A stretch of DNA of 24,148 nucleotides from an uncultured Moraxella sp. (GCA_937975585.1 CALJUC010000108.1:1-24148); one strand, 5' to 3'. Positions 1 to 7,719 are shown, counted from the stretch's first letter. The notes: a model not told the origin generated them from the letters alone. Made by a program: numbers and translations.

Positions 1-858
1 TTGCCAGTTACGCTCGGCAAAAAATGCCTGTAGTTTTTGTAAATCGCTGTCACCCAACTCGACCATATGACGCACAATCACCGCAACGGCTTTTTGGCTA
101 TCCGGTACATCGTCAAGCGCTTCACCCATCGCCAATTCAAGCTGTGGAATATGGTCACGCGCGTCTAGCGTGGTAATTAGTTGTTTAAGGTTTTCAAGTT
201 CAAAGCCAATGCGTGGGTCCAGTACATGGCACTCGTTCAACGCGGCCAAAAAGTTACTTGAGCGCTCGCGAAAGCCCACCAAGGCAGTGTTTTTCTTCTC
301 GACATAACGCACGCCCATACGCGCTTTGGTACGATAGCCTAGACGGTCGCCAACCAAAGGCGCAAGCCATTGTTCCGGCTGAATATTGGCTTGATGCTGT
401 AGCAACTCAGCCAAGACTGACTGCTTAAAGTTAATCTGCCCATCTGGTTGCCAATGTTGTAGGCTACAGCCACCACACACCCCAAAATGCGGACACGGTG
501 GTGTGGTACGCTCAGGGTTTGGGTTGGCTAGCACTTCAATCGCATCACCTTCCTCTAGACTTTTACGACTGCCTGTGATTTTAACACTGACCTTTTCATG
601 CGGTAGCGCAAAGCTGACAAACACTTTTTTGCCATGCTTATCCACGTTATGAGATTCGTCATCACCATACGTCGCAACACCACGGCCATCATGGGCAAGA
701 TTGGTGATGGTCAACGGCACGGGCAGTGCATCTTGCAAGCGTTTACGCGTACGCGCAGTCGGTTTACTTTTTTTACTTGGGCCTTTGGTCAAGAAGCTGC
801 CATTAGATGCTACAGTGGTTTGAGTATCCGCAGAAGTAGGACTGGTTGGGCTAGACAT
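1..858 (-). CDS. rlmD: 23S rRNA (uracil-C5)-methyltransferase RlmD, N-terminal part, cut by the window edge
   Basis: The start codon is at 858-856 and the frame stays open to base 1, giving 286 residues of the N-terminal half. A basic, low-complexity leader of about 45 residues precedes a TRAM-like RNA-binding domain. Then comes the iron-sulfur motif CPHFGVCGGC (Cys122, Cys128, Cys131), with a fourth ligand at Cys210 in the segment NECHVLDP. This spacing and the motif are typical of RlmD (RumA), which methylates U1939 of 23S rRNA using S-adenosylmethionine. The methyltransferase domain with its catalytic Cys and Glu lies beyond the left edge, so catalytic competence cannot be judged. The Ser/Thr/Lys-rich leader is longer than in E. 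coli RlmD. The ribosome binding site is weak (TAGGT, about 12 bases upstream). The unit diverges from the GST gene. Confidence 0.93.
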   Translation of the reverse strand, partial: MSSPTSPTSADTQTTVASNGSFLTKGPSKKSKPTARTRKRLQDALPVPLTITNLAHDGRGVATYGDDESHNVDKHGKKVFVSFALPHEKVSVKITGSRKSLEEGDAIEVLANPNPERTTPPCPHFGVCGGCSLQHWQPDGQINFKQSVLAELLQHQANIQPEQWLAPLVGDRLGYRTKARMGVRYVEKKNTALVGFRERSSNFLAALNECHVLDPRIGFELENLKQLITTLDARDHIPQLELAMGEALDDVPDSQKAVAVIVRHMVELGDSDLQKLQAFFAERNWQ

Positions 859-1005
859 TTTTTAAATTACCTATGCAATAATCACAATTGCTTAATCTAT
901 ATTACAAAATAAAATTACAAAACTCATAATAATCTGCGCGTATAATAGCTCAAAACCGCTATTTTTAATATCGAAAGTTTACCCAGAAGCATCTCCAACA
1001 CCCTG

Positions 1006-1011
1006 TATAAT
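1006..1011 (+). promoter_or_regulatory. Candidate -10 element for the GST gene
   Basis: A perfect TATAAT lies 22 bases before the GST start codon, leaving room for a short leader with the AAGGA ribosome binding site at 1023-1027. No good -35 box is visible 16-18 bases upstream. A second TATAAT at 941-946 lies in the same divergent intergenic region and, being nearly palindromic, could serve either strand. Confidence 0.4.
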
Positions 1012-1033
1012 TCTAGCGAAATAAGGAAAAAAG

Positions 1034-1660
1034 ATGAAACTCTACTGCTTTGCCGGTGCTTGTTCATTTGTGCCACACACCGCCTTGATTTTATGTAATG
1101 CTGATCATGAGATTCAACTCTTAAGCCACGAAGCGGCTAAACAACCTGAGTATTTAGCCAAAAACCCGATGGGTGCCGTACCCTTGCTTGAAGATGGTGA
1201 TTTTTGTCTCACCCAAAACGTGGCGATCTTAAACTACCTGAATGATAAGTACCCTGATGCCGGCTTATTTGGCAAAGGCGACAGCAAACAACAGGCGAAA
1301 GCGCGCCAATGGTTAAGTTTTGCCAATGCAGACTTGCATAAAGCCTATTATCCGATTTTTCGTCCAAGCGCTTTTGTCACCGACCCAAGTCTTGAGCAAG
1401 ACGTCAATGCGACCGCACGTAAGCGCGTGACCGATATGTATAAAGTCGCTGATGATGCGTTAGTGGATAGTGACTTTTTGACGGGTGAGATGACGGTTGC
1501 TGACTTATACCTGTACGTGTCGCTACGTTGGGCGACGCTTCTAGGGCTTGACTTATCACCCTATAAAAACTTAACCAAGTTTATCAACACGATGCAAGCT
1601 GTACCGGCTGTACAGCAGTCACTTAAAGCTGAAGGCTTAGAGCTACTAAAAGCGGCTTGA
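1034..1660 (+). CDS. Glutathione S-transferase, beta-class-like
   Basis: This 208-residue protein has the two-domain glutathione S-transferase layout. The N-terminal thioredoxin-fold domain (about 1-80) starts MKLYCFAGACS, closely resembling the start of E. coli GstA. It carries Cys10, the residue that contacts glutathione in beta-class enzymes. The cis-proline segment is AVPLL (Val49-Pro50), and the glutathione-contacting stretch LTQNVAILNYL follows at about 59-69. The rest is the all-helical domain. Such enzymes conjugate glutathione to electrophiles or reduce peroxides in the cytosol; the substrate here cannot be read from sequence. AAGGA sits six bases before the ATG. The gene appears monocistronic, with a terminator overlapping its stop codon. 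Confidence 0.9.
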   Translation: MKLYCFAGACSFVPHTALILCNADHEIQLLSHEAAKQPEYLAKNPMGAVPLLEDGDFCLTQNVAILNYLNDKYPDAGLFGKGDSKQQAKARQWLSFANADLHKAYYPIFRPSAFVTDPSLEQDVNATARKRVTDMYKVADDALVDSDFLTGEMTVADLYLYVSLRWATLLGLDLSPYKNLTKFINTMQAVPAVQQSLKAEGLELLKAA

Positions 1661-1678
1661 TTTGTAACGCTTTTTTTT
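1648..1678 (+). terminator. Terminator overlapping the GST stop codon
   Basis: AAAAGCG at 1648-1654 pairs with CGCTTTT at 1668-1674 across a 13-base loop, and eight T residues run from 1671 to 1678. The stem is short and half A-T, and its left arm is inside the last codons of the gene. Confidence 0.55.
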
Positions 1679-1684
1679 ACTATA

Positions 1685-1719
1685 AGATTAGTATATTAAC
1701 GTAATTGATATACTAATCT
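1685..1719. repeat. Perfect 12-bp inverted repeat
   Basis: AGATTAGTATAT (1685-1696) and its exact complement ATATACTAATCT (1708-1719) flank an 11-base spacer. No T-run follows on either strand, so it does not look like an intrinsic terminator. It lies between the GST terminator and the CYTH-CHAD gene, about 90 bases before that gene's ATG, where an operator could sit. Confidence 0.75.
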
Positions 1720-1808
1720 ACGACAATTAACCAACTTTAGAAGATTAACTCAACCTAGTTTTTTAAACTATGCTATGATGGAATAAATGCTTTATCAGGA
1801 ATGCCATC

Positions 1809-3392
1809 ATGCATGAGCTAGAATTAAAATTCTCTGTTCCTTCTTATACCCAAGCCAACCTTGCCAAGCAATTTGATAACAAGACTGTTAAAAAACAGCG
1901 TCTATCTGCTTATTATCTTGATACACCGGGCCAAGACTTAGCCAAGCATGGCATCGCTCTAAGAGTACGTTATGAAGACGACCAATGGGTGCAAACCCTA
2001 AAGACCAACGGTGACGGCGTAGCCAAGCGCGTCGAATTAAACCTTGTGTTACCCATTGAAGCAACGCCATCAACCCTTGATATCGCAAGCCTAGCCAAAC
2101 AGCTGAACCTAGATGACCATGAGCAACTGAGCGCACAACTGGCTAAGGTAATGCCGATTGATGAATTGGCGAGCGCGTTAACCGTGCAATACTTTACTGA
2201 TATCGAGCGCATTAGCAAAATCATCAAAAAGAATAATAGCCGTATCGAAGTTGCCTATGACTTAGGCAAAGTCGGCACCCAACAAAAAACAGCCATAACG
2301 ACCCCAAAAACAACGACCAGTAAATCGTCTACTAAAACTGCGGATAACAACGCTACCGAGTACCCTATTCACGAAATTGAATTTGAGCTACTAGAAGGCA
2401 CTGTTGAAGACTTGGTTAGTGTCGCCAAACTGTGGTGCCAACGCCACAAGTTATACCTATCTACCGTGACCAAGGCACAACGCGGCAGCTTATTATTGGC
2501 GGGTCAAACCTTTGCTGAGCCGGTCAAAGCTAACTTAGCCTTGCTTCAGGTCGATAAAGACAGCAATGAATTTGAATTTTTACAACAAGTGGTTAGTAAC
2601 TGCTTGGCACAGATTTTACCGAATGCGAGCGCAATTGCCGAAGGCAGCCCAGACGGCAACTTGGTGCACCAACTTCGTGTGGGTATTCGCCGCTTACGCA
2701 CCGCGTTAAAGGTATTCAAAAACAGTGCCGATAGTATCGAGCCAAATTGGCTAACTGTGTTAAAACACACCTTTAGCCTACTCGGTGAATATCGTGACCG
2801 TGAAATTCTAAAAATCAAAACCCAACCGATGCTAGAAGCACAAGGCGCGCCACACGTTGAATGGTCAACTGACGTGGCAATTATGCCGATTGACGCCGTA
2901 CGCGCCAATGACTTTCAAATCGTCTTGCTCGAGTTGATTAGCTTTACCCATCGCGATAGCGCAGAGAATGTCAAAATTCCGAAAGCCAAAAAAATGGTCG
3001 CCAAAAAGTTGGAGAAACTATTCAACCACATCGCAGAAGCGAGTGAAAACTTTGCCAAACTGGACACCGAGCACCAACACGAAATCCGTAAAGACCTCAA
3101 AACATTGCGCTATATCAGTGAATTTGCCGCGCCACTCTTTATCGAGCAAAAAGGCAAAAAAGGTAAAAAAGTCGCTGAATTGAACGCATTTTTACAATAC
3201 TTAGAGCCTGCTCAAGACGTACTCGGCGAATACAACGACAACGTGGTTGGTCATGCCCATTATCAAGAAAAAGCCAAACAAGATCCGAATGCCTTGTTTG
3301 CGATGGGTTGGTTCGGTGGTCGTGAGCAACACAGCGCAGAAGCCTGTGCCGTCAGCCTGAAAACGGTAAAAAATGCACCGAAGTTTTGGTGA
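1809..3392 (+). CDS. CYTH-CHAD protein, probable inorganic triphosphatase
   Basis: This 527-residue protein joins an N-terminal CYTH domain (about 1-230) to a CHAD domain (about 265-520). The CYTH signature ELELK is at residues 3-7, the acidic/basic motif that coordinates metal and triphosphate in this fold. The CHAD domain shows HQLRVGIRRLRTAL from His287 and HEIRKDLKTLRYI from His424, the conserved helix motifs rich in His and Arg that bind polyphosphate. E. coli YgiF has the same order and hydrolyses inorganic triphosphate; this protein is about 90 residues longer. Part of the extra length is a Thr/Ser/Lys-rich stretch at about 156-183 within the CYTH domain. The ATG is preceded by AGGA with eight-base spacing. 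The gene stands alone between two terminators. A thiamine-triphosphatase activity is also possible. Confidence 0.9.
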   Translation: MHELELKFSVPSYTQANLAKQFDNKTVKKQRLSAYYLDTPGQDLAKHGIALRVRYEDDQWVQTLKTNGDGVAKRVELNLVLPIEATPSTLDIASLAKQLNLDDHEQLSAQLAKVMPIDELASALTVQYFTDIERISKIIKKNNSRIEVAYDLGKVGTQQKTAITTPKTTTSKSSTKTADNNATEYPIHEIEFELLEGTVEDLVSVAKLWCQRHKLYLSTVTKAQRGSLLLAGQTFAEPVKANLALLQVDKDSNEFEFLQQVVSNCLAQILPNASAIAEGSPDGNLVHQLRVGIRRLRTALKVFKNSADSIEPNWLTVLKHTFSLLGEYRDREILKIKTQPMLEAQGAPHVEWSTDVAIMPIDAVRANDFQIVLLELISFTHRDSAENVKIPKAKKMVAKKLEKLFNHIAEASENFAKLDTEHQHEIRKDLKTLRYISEFAAPLFIEQKGKKGKKVAELNAFLQYLEPAQDVLGEYNDNVVGHAHYQEKAKQDPNALFAMGWFGGREQHSAEACAVSLKTVKNAPKFW

Positions 3393-3422
3393 CCATAGCC
3401 AAGCTTAGTCAATGAACTCATG

Positions 3423-3462
3423 AAAATAAGGTATCGATTGCTTGTCCGGTACCTTATTTTTT
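3423..3462 (+). terminator. Terminator of the CYTH-CHAD gene
   Basis: AAAATAAGGTA (3423-3433) pairs perfectly with TACCTTATTTT (3450-3460) across a 16-base loop, followed by T residues. It sits 30 bases after the stop codon. Confidence 0.8.
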
Positions 3463-3488
3463 AAGCGTCAAAAAACCATTAACCATAA

Positions 3489-3520
3489 AAAAAGCCAATG
3501 ACAACTATCATTGGCTTTTT
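3489..3520 (-). terminator. Terminator of the nitroreductase gene
   Basis: AAAAAGCCAATGA (3489-3501) pairs perfectly with TCATTGGCTTTTT (3508-3520) around a six-base loop. On the minus strand the right-hand T-run follows the hairpin directly, about 50 bases beyond the nitroreductase stop. It could also stop plus-strand read-through. Confidence 0.88.
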
Positions 3521-3572
3521 GCATATTGGCTATCTGATTCGCAACGAATGATACGAATCACTGTAGGTCAGA

Positions 3573-4184
3573 TTAGTTACCAAATACTTTCAAACGTGCA
3601 TCGATTGGGGCAAACTCTTTGTCGCCCGCTGGTGCGCCGATACCGCCAAATACCATCTGAGCCACTAATTTCCAATCAGAGCTGATATTCCAGGCGTCTG
3701 CGACTGCATCGTCGATGACGCCATTGTAGTGTTGTAAGCTTGCACCGATGTTAATAGCCGCAAGTTCAGTCCATAGCGCGTATTGGTGCATTGCGTTGGT
3801 ATGCTCTGCCCATACTGGGAAGTTGTCAGCATACAGCGCAAACGCTTCTTGTAGACCTTTCACTACTGCGCGATCTTCGTAGAATAATACCGTACCCGCA
3901 CCCGCTTTGAAGCTATCGATTTTTTGCTTAGTGCCTTCGAATTTTGCATCATCGTTAACGATTTTGCGAAGTAGGTCTTCGGTGATTTGCCACAATTTCT
4001 CATGCTCAGCACCGAACAATACCACTAAGCGCGTTGATTGTGAGTTGAATGATGATGGGGTATGTGTGATGACATGCTCAACCACTTTTGCCACTTCTTC
4101 GTTTGATATAGGCAGTTGGTTGGTTAGGTTGTAGATTGAACGACGAGCGACAGCGACTTGTTGAACGGTTTGTAAATCTGACAT
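3573..4184 (-). CDS. Nitroreductase family FMN oxidoreductase
   Basis: This 203-residue protein has the nitroreductase fold typical of the short Frm2/Hbn1-like branch. RRS at 14-16 and the segment SSFNSQSTR at about 44-52 match the places that bind the FMN phosphate and ring. The C-terminal stretch QMVFGGIGAPAGDKEF is the usual loop over the flavin. Members reduce nitroaromatics, quinones or related electrophiles with NAD(P)H in the cytosol; the true substrate is unknown. A strong AGGAG ribosome binding site precedes the ATG. The gene is alone on its strand, with its own terminator downstream and 250 bases of non-coding DNA upstream. Confidence 0.88.
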   Translation of the reverse strand: MSDLQTVQQVAVARRSIYNLTNQLPISNEEVAKVVEHVITHTPSSFNSQSTRLVVLFGAEHEKLWQITEDLLRKIVNDDAKFEGTKQKIDSFKAGAGTVLFYEDRAVVKGLQEAFALYADNFPVWAEHTNAMHQYALWTELAAINIGASLQHYNGVIDDAVADAWNISSDWKLVAQMVFGGIGAPAGDKEFAPIDARLKVFGN

Positions 4185-4338
4185 GCGTAATCTCCTGATT
4201 TTGGTGACGCCATTGAGTCATTATTCAGTTAATACCTGTCATTAATATCTAGTAATTAACTTGAATATGGGCGCTGATTATTAAGATGGGCTTATAGTAA
4301 CATAAAAATCTTGGTAATGTGTTTATTTTTGTAAAATA

Positions 4339-4353
4339 ATTTAACAGTTAAAT
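4339..4353. repeat. 15-base palindrome in the nitroreductase/YkuD intergenic region
   Basis: ATTTAAC-A-GTTAAAT is a perfect dyad around one central base. It lies about 155 bases upstream of the nitroreductase start in an AT-rich gap. It could be a regulator site, but in such AT-rich DNA it may be chance. Confidence 0.45.
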
Positions 4354-4404
4354 CTTATATTAAATATATTCTTAATTATTAGTAGGGTTAAATTTGAAAA
4401 ATTA

Positions 4405-4420
4405 GATGCTGCTGAGCATC
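4405..4420 (-). terminator. Weak terminator after the hemL-YkuD pair
   Basis: GATGCT and AGCATC form a six-base stem with a GCTG loop. On the minus strand the hairpin is followed by TAATTTTTC, 15 bases past the YkuD stop codon. The stem is short, so termination may be partial. Confidence 0.45.
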
Positions 4421-4434
4421 ATTAGTTATAACTA

Positions 4435-4947
4435 TTATTGAATGATATTAACAGGCGTGCCAACGGTTACTTGCGCAAAGAGTGCGATAATATCGTGATT
4501 ACGCATGCGAATACAGCCATGCGATAAAGGCACACTCATCGGCTCAGTATCGGGCGTGCCATGAATATAGATATAGCGCGCCTTGGTATCACAGACACCC
4601 TCAGCGTTATGACCTTTGTTCAAGCCCGGCTCACAACCAGCAAGCCACAGAATACGGCTCAAAATCCAGTCACGCTCGGGAAACTGCGTACCCAATTCTG
4701 GGCTATAAATCTCGCCCGTAAACTGACGCGCGACAAACACGCTATTAACAGGCAAGTCATCACCGAACTTTTCACTGATGACATGCTTACCGAGTGGCGT
4801 ACAGCCTGTTCCCTCAAGCTGACCTATGCCATTTTTGGCAGTAGATACGGGGTATACCTGCACTTGACCGGATGGCAAATGCAGGGTTAAGGTCTGTGCG
4901 CTGATGCTCACTTCTAGACGCGCATTCGAGATGTCGCTTGTACTCAT
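4435..4947 (-). CDS. YkuD-domain protein without signal peptide (L,D-transpeptidase or L,D-carboxypeptidase)
   Basis: This 170-residue protein is almost entirely a YkuD domain. The catalytic motif SHGCIRM has the nucleophile Cys145 with His143, and the upstream IHGTP segment supplies His129. The N-terminus (MSTSDISNARLEVSI) has no signal peptide, lipobox or membrane segment, so the protein should stay in the cytoplasm. Classical L,D-transpeptidases work in the periplasm. A leaderless YkuD protein, ElsL of Acinetobacter baumannii, is known as a cytoplasmic L,D-carboxypeptidase of murein recycling, and I infer a similar role here. Its ATG overlaps the hemL stop codon (ATGA), indicating translational coupling, although heme synthesis and murein recycling have no obvious link. 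I am confident of the fold, less so of the reaction. Confidence 0.85.
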   Translation of the reverse strand: MSTSDISNARLEVSISAQTLTLHLPSGQVQVYPVSTAKNGIGQLEGTGCTPLGKHVISEKFGDDLPVNSVFVARQFTGEIYSPELGTQFPERDWILSRILWLAGCEPGLNKGHNAEGVCDTKARYIYIHGTPDTEPMSVPLSHGCIRMRNHDIIALFAQVTVGTPVNIIQ

Positions 4948-6233
4948 GCGCGAGCCATCTCAGCAAACACTTCTTTGGCTGCTTGTAGCGTGGCATCCAA
5001 ATCCTCTTGACTATGTTCACTGCTCATAAAGGCCGCTTCAAAGGCGGATGGCGCTAAGTAAACACCACGATCAAGCATACCGTGGAAGAAAGTTGCAAAG
5101 CGCTGTGCATCACATTTGGTCACGTCTTCGAAGTTACGTGGCAACTCACCATCAGTAAAGAACATCCCAAACATACCGCCTAGACGTGTGGTTTTAAGGC
5201 CGATACCGGCTTCTTTGGCTAAGCGATCAAGGTTATCGGTAAGGTATTCGACTTTTTTGCTCAGTTCTTCATAAAAACTTGGTTGGGTTAATAAGTCAAA
5301 CATCGCAATACCGGCACGCATAGCAAGTGGGTTACCTGATAGAGTACCGGCTTGGTAGACACCACCCAATGGCGCAATATGTTCCATAATTTCGCGTTTA
5401 CCACCAAACGCACCCACCGGCAAACCTGCACCAATAATTTTACCAAAGGTGGTCAAGTCAGGGGTAATACCAAAATGCGCCTGCGCTGAACCTAGACCCA
5501 CACGAAAACCGGTCATGACTTCATCAAAAATCAGCACCGCGCCATTTTCGGTGCAAAGCTGACGCAGCGTATCATGGAAAGCTTGCTCGGGCACAATCAT
5601 ATTCATATTACCCGCAACAGGCTCGACAATCACGCCCGCGATTTCGTGACCGAACTTAGCAAAGCACTCTGCCAAAGCTTGGGTATCATTGTATGGCAAG
5701 GTAATGGTATGTTTGGCAAAGTCCGCTGGTACACCTTTTGAGGTCGGTTCACCAATATCCAGCATACCCGAACCGGCTTTTACCAATAGACTGTCACTGT
5801 GACCATGATAACAACCCTCGAATTTGACAATCTTATCGCGTCCAGTATAACCGCGTGCCAGACGAATCGCTGACATCGTGGCCTCAGTCCCTGAACTGGT
5901 CATCCGAATCATTTCAACCGATGGAATCAACTCACAGATCTTGTCCGCAACGGTGGTTTCAAAGGTCGTTGGCGCACCAAAGCTTAACCCATCATCGGCC
6001 GCTTTTTTGACCGCATCAATAATATGCGGATGGGCATGACCCAAAATCATCGGCCCCCATGAGCCAACATAGTCAATATACGGCTTGCCATCGGTATCAA
6101 ACATCTTGCTACCACTTGCTTTGGCGATAAATACCGGTGTGCCACCGACACCGGCAAAGGCGCGTACCGGTGAATTTACCCCACCTGGAATATGTGCTTT
6201 GGCTTGTTTGAATAGTAATTGATTAGCGGTCAT
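4944..6233 (-). CDS. hemL: Glutamate-1-semialdehyde 2,1-aminomutase HemL
   Basis: The 429 residues match the full length of HemL, the PLP enzyme that turns glutamate-1-semialdehyde into 5-aminolevulinate in the C5 pathway of heme synthesis. The PLP lysine is Lys265 in TTFGKIIGAG. Asp237 in FDEVMTGFR contacts the pyridine nitrogen, and SSGTEA at 113-118 binds the phosphate. The N-terminal PGGVNSPVRAF signature is intact. AGGA sits upstream of the ATG. The stop codon overlaps the start of the YkuD gene by four bases. The leader region contains an eight-base inverted repeat. Confidence 0.97.
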   Translation of the reverse strand: MTANQLLFKQAKAHIPGGVNSPVRAFAGVGGTPVFIAKASGSKMFDTDGKPYIDYVGSWGPMILGHAHPHIIDAVKKAADDGLSFGAPTTFETTVADKICELIPSVEMIRMTSSGTEATMSAIRLARGYTGRDKIVKFEGCYHGHSDSLLVKAGSGMLDIGEPTSKGVPADFAKHTITLPYNDTQALAECFAKFGHEIAGVIVEPVAGNMNMIVPEQAFHDTLRQLCTENGAVLIFDEVMTGFRVGLGSAQAHFGITPDLTTFGKIIGAGLPVGAFGGKREIMEHIAPLGGVYQAGTLSGNPLAMRAGIAMFDLLTQPSFYEELSKKVEYLTDNLDRLAKEAGIGLKTTRLGGMFGMFFTDGELPRNFEDVTKCDAQRFATFFHGMLDRGVYLAPSAFEAAFMSSEHSQEDLDATLQAAKEVFAEMARA

Positions 6234-6298
6234 GGGCTTGTCCTGTCAATAAAAAATATTATGTAATGGTCAATATATAACGGATAAATTTTGTGTTA

Positions 6299-6324
6299 AT
6301 CGACAATGCCAGTATGTTGTCGAT
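6299..6324. repeat. Inverted repeat upstream of hemL
   Basis: ATCGACAA (6299-6306) and TTGTCGAT (6317-6324) form a perfect 8-bp dyad with a 10-base spacer, 66-91 bases upstream of the hemL start. A second small dyad, TTCTC-ATA-GAGAA, lies at 6334-6346. Either could be an operator; neither is followed by a T-run. I see no convincing hemL promoter in the 6234-6440 stretch. Confidence 0.55.
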
Positions 6325-6440
6325 AGATTCAACTTCTCATAGAGAAATTGTTAATAAAAACGGGTACTTTTAAGCCCATCCATTATAACGGTTTCCCCCT
6401 ATCAGACCAAATGAAACCCCTAAATTTTTACCCGAATGAC

Positions 6441-6472
6441 AAAAAACCCATACACGTTGGTATGGGTTTTTT
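6441..6472 (-). terminator. Terminator of the NSS-like gene
   Basis: AAAAAACCCATAC (6441-6453) pairs perfectly with GTATGGGTTTTTT (6460-6472) around a six-base loop, 34 bases past the stop codon of the membrane protein gene. The A-run and T-run make it work in either direction. Confidence 0.9.
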
Positions 6473-6506
6473 AAGGATACAGGCTGTGGGCAGTCTAGCG
6501 ATAATA

Positions 6507-7607
6507 TTAAGATTCGACGAATCCCATCACCCAACCAACAAGCGCGAGTACTACCGCCAAAGGTACAACGATACGTACCACAACACGCCATAAGTTGTAT
6601 AAGCCCTCGGACGTAAAATTCAGTGACTTACGCAAATGGCTGATTTTCATTTGCCAACCGGCAAATAGCGCGAGCCAAATTGCCGCGACCAAACTTAATA
6701 CAATTAAGAACTGATTCAACCAGACGGTTGGCAACATCGCTAACAGCAAGCTTGCCACCGCCACCAATACCAACATCAAGAAGTTAAAACCTTGTTGGCG
6801 TAGCTTTAACGATAGTTGATGGGTCAATAAATGTATCAGATAGGCCGCACCCGCTAACATCGCCAGTGCATACGCGATATTCGCGATTTGGTTATTGGTA
6901 TCTGGGGTAAATAAGAATGCCACGATACCACCCGCGACCAGCTGAAAACTCCACACTGGCAGTACATAACGACTGGCTGCGGTGCGTTGCGCTTGTTCCT
7001 TGGCATCCGCATCACCCAACAACTGATTGGCACGCGCTTGCCAGTACAAGCCAGTACCCACACCGACACTCACCAGCGCAAGCACCATCGCAAGCGACCA
7101 TTCGGTCAGTGACGTCGCTGTCATCTGCCAAGTCGCAACGCCTGATTGTGCGGCATTCATCACCAACGCGACCAGTGCCAATGCAAACGCAAGCCAACCG
7201 GCAATATGCTTGGCCATGCTCAAGCCTAAAGCAATCAATGCCAATACCGCAAGCAGTGCCGGTAATGCGACTTGCCCTGCCATTGGCTGCAACAGCTCAG
7301 CACTGCTAGCCAGTAAATGCCCTGTCACCACTGTCAATAATGCGACGGTCAGCCAACCAAAACCACGCCAAACGGTACCAATATCGGCTTCACGCGTCAG
7401 CATTGGCAAACCCACCAAAGGGGTCGTACCGCTGCGGTGCGCCAACGCCACCTCAGCAAACACCAATGGCAAGCCGACCAAGGTCATTGCCAATAACCAT
7501 AATAGCCAAAAATCCACTTGTCCGGCCACACTGCGGCTAAACCATGCAAATACCAACAGCGGCAATAGTCCCGCAATAAGTATCGGCTGAAAACGATTGA
7601 GTGCCAT
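6507..7607 (-). CDS. Divergent, short neurotransmitter:sodium symporter (NSS) family-like membrane protein
   Basis: This very hydrophobic 366-residue protein has about ten predicted membrane segments. Several stretches resemble bacterial NSS transporters in order: GLPLVFAEVAL at 45-55 (end of TM2), WRGFGWLTVALL at 80-91 (TM3), SLAMVLALVSVGVGTGLYW at 171-189 (TM6 region), and the C-terminal GWQMKISHLRKSLN (317-330) with LWRVVVRIVVP (339-349) before the last segment. The usual first helix with its GLGNxWRFP-type Na/substrate motif is missing. Only about 30 residues precede TM2, and the protein is roughly 80-100 residues shorter than typical members. It may be a degenerate transporter or one with a different function. 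AAGGA precedes the ATG, and the gene stands alone with its own terminator. Confidence 0.6.
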   Translation of the reverse strand: MALNRFQPILIAGLLPLLVFAWFSRSVAGQVDFWLLWLLAMTLVGLPLVFAEVALAHRSGTTPLVGLPMLTREADIGTVWRGFGWLTVALLTVVTGHLLASSAELLQPMAGQVALPALLAVLALIALGLSMAKHIAGWLAFALALVALVMNAAQSGVATWQMTATSLTEWSLAMVLALVSVGVGTGLYWQARANQLLGDADAKEQAQRTAASRYVLPVWSFQLVAGGIVAFLFTPDTNNQIANIAYALAMLAGAAYLIHLLTHQLSLKLRQQGFNFLMLVLVAVASLLLAMLPTVWLNQFLIVLSLVAAIWLALFAGWQMKISHLRKSLNFTSEGLYNLWRVVVRIVVPLAVVLALVGWVMGFVES

Positions 7608-7629
7608 TTTTTATCGTCCTTATCATGAA

Positions 7630-7645
7630 GTTCGGTCTGCCGAAC
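7630..7645. promoter_or_regulatory. Palindromic site in the leader of the NSS-like gene
   Basis: GTTCGG-TCTG-CCGAAC is a perfect 6-bp dyad lying 23-38 bases upstream of the ATG on the minus strand. It is G-C rich in an otherwise AT-rich region. It could be a repressor site or a small leader hairpin. Another dyad, GTAATAT-AACCG-ATATTAC, lies at 7697-7715 further upstream. Confidence 0.5.
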
Positions 7646-7719
7646 CCATCTCAAGTTAGCTAAGATGAAAATGCCAATTTTAGCGGCTAAACTAACGTAA
7701 TATAACCGATATTACAAGT

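Noticed and set aside
213..912. Plus-strand reading frames opposite rlmD (71 and 92 codons)
   Set aside because: They lie antisense to the clearly conserved RlmD frame and show no protein-like features.
6348..6593. Short plus- and minus-strand frames around the terminator near 6450
   Set aside because: They run through a perfect terminator hairpin and into the NSS-like gene.
6917..7590. Long plus-strand frames opposite the NSS-like gene, up to 187 codons
   Set aside because: The Ser/Ala/Thr/Asn-rich products are what an antisense reading of a Leu/Ala/Val-rich membrane protein gives; the minus-strand frame has the ribosome binding site, helices and terminator.
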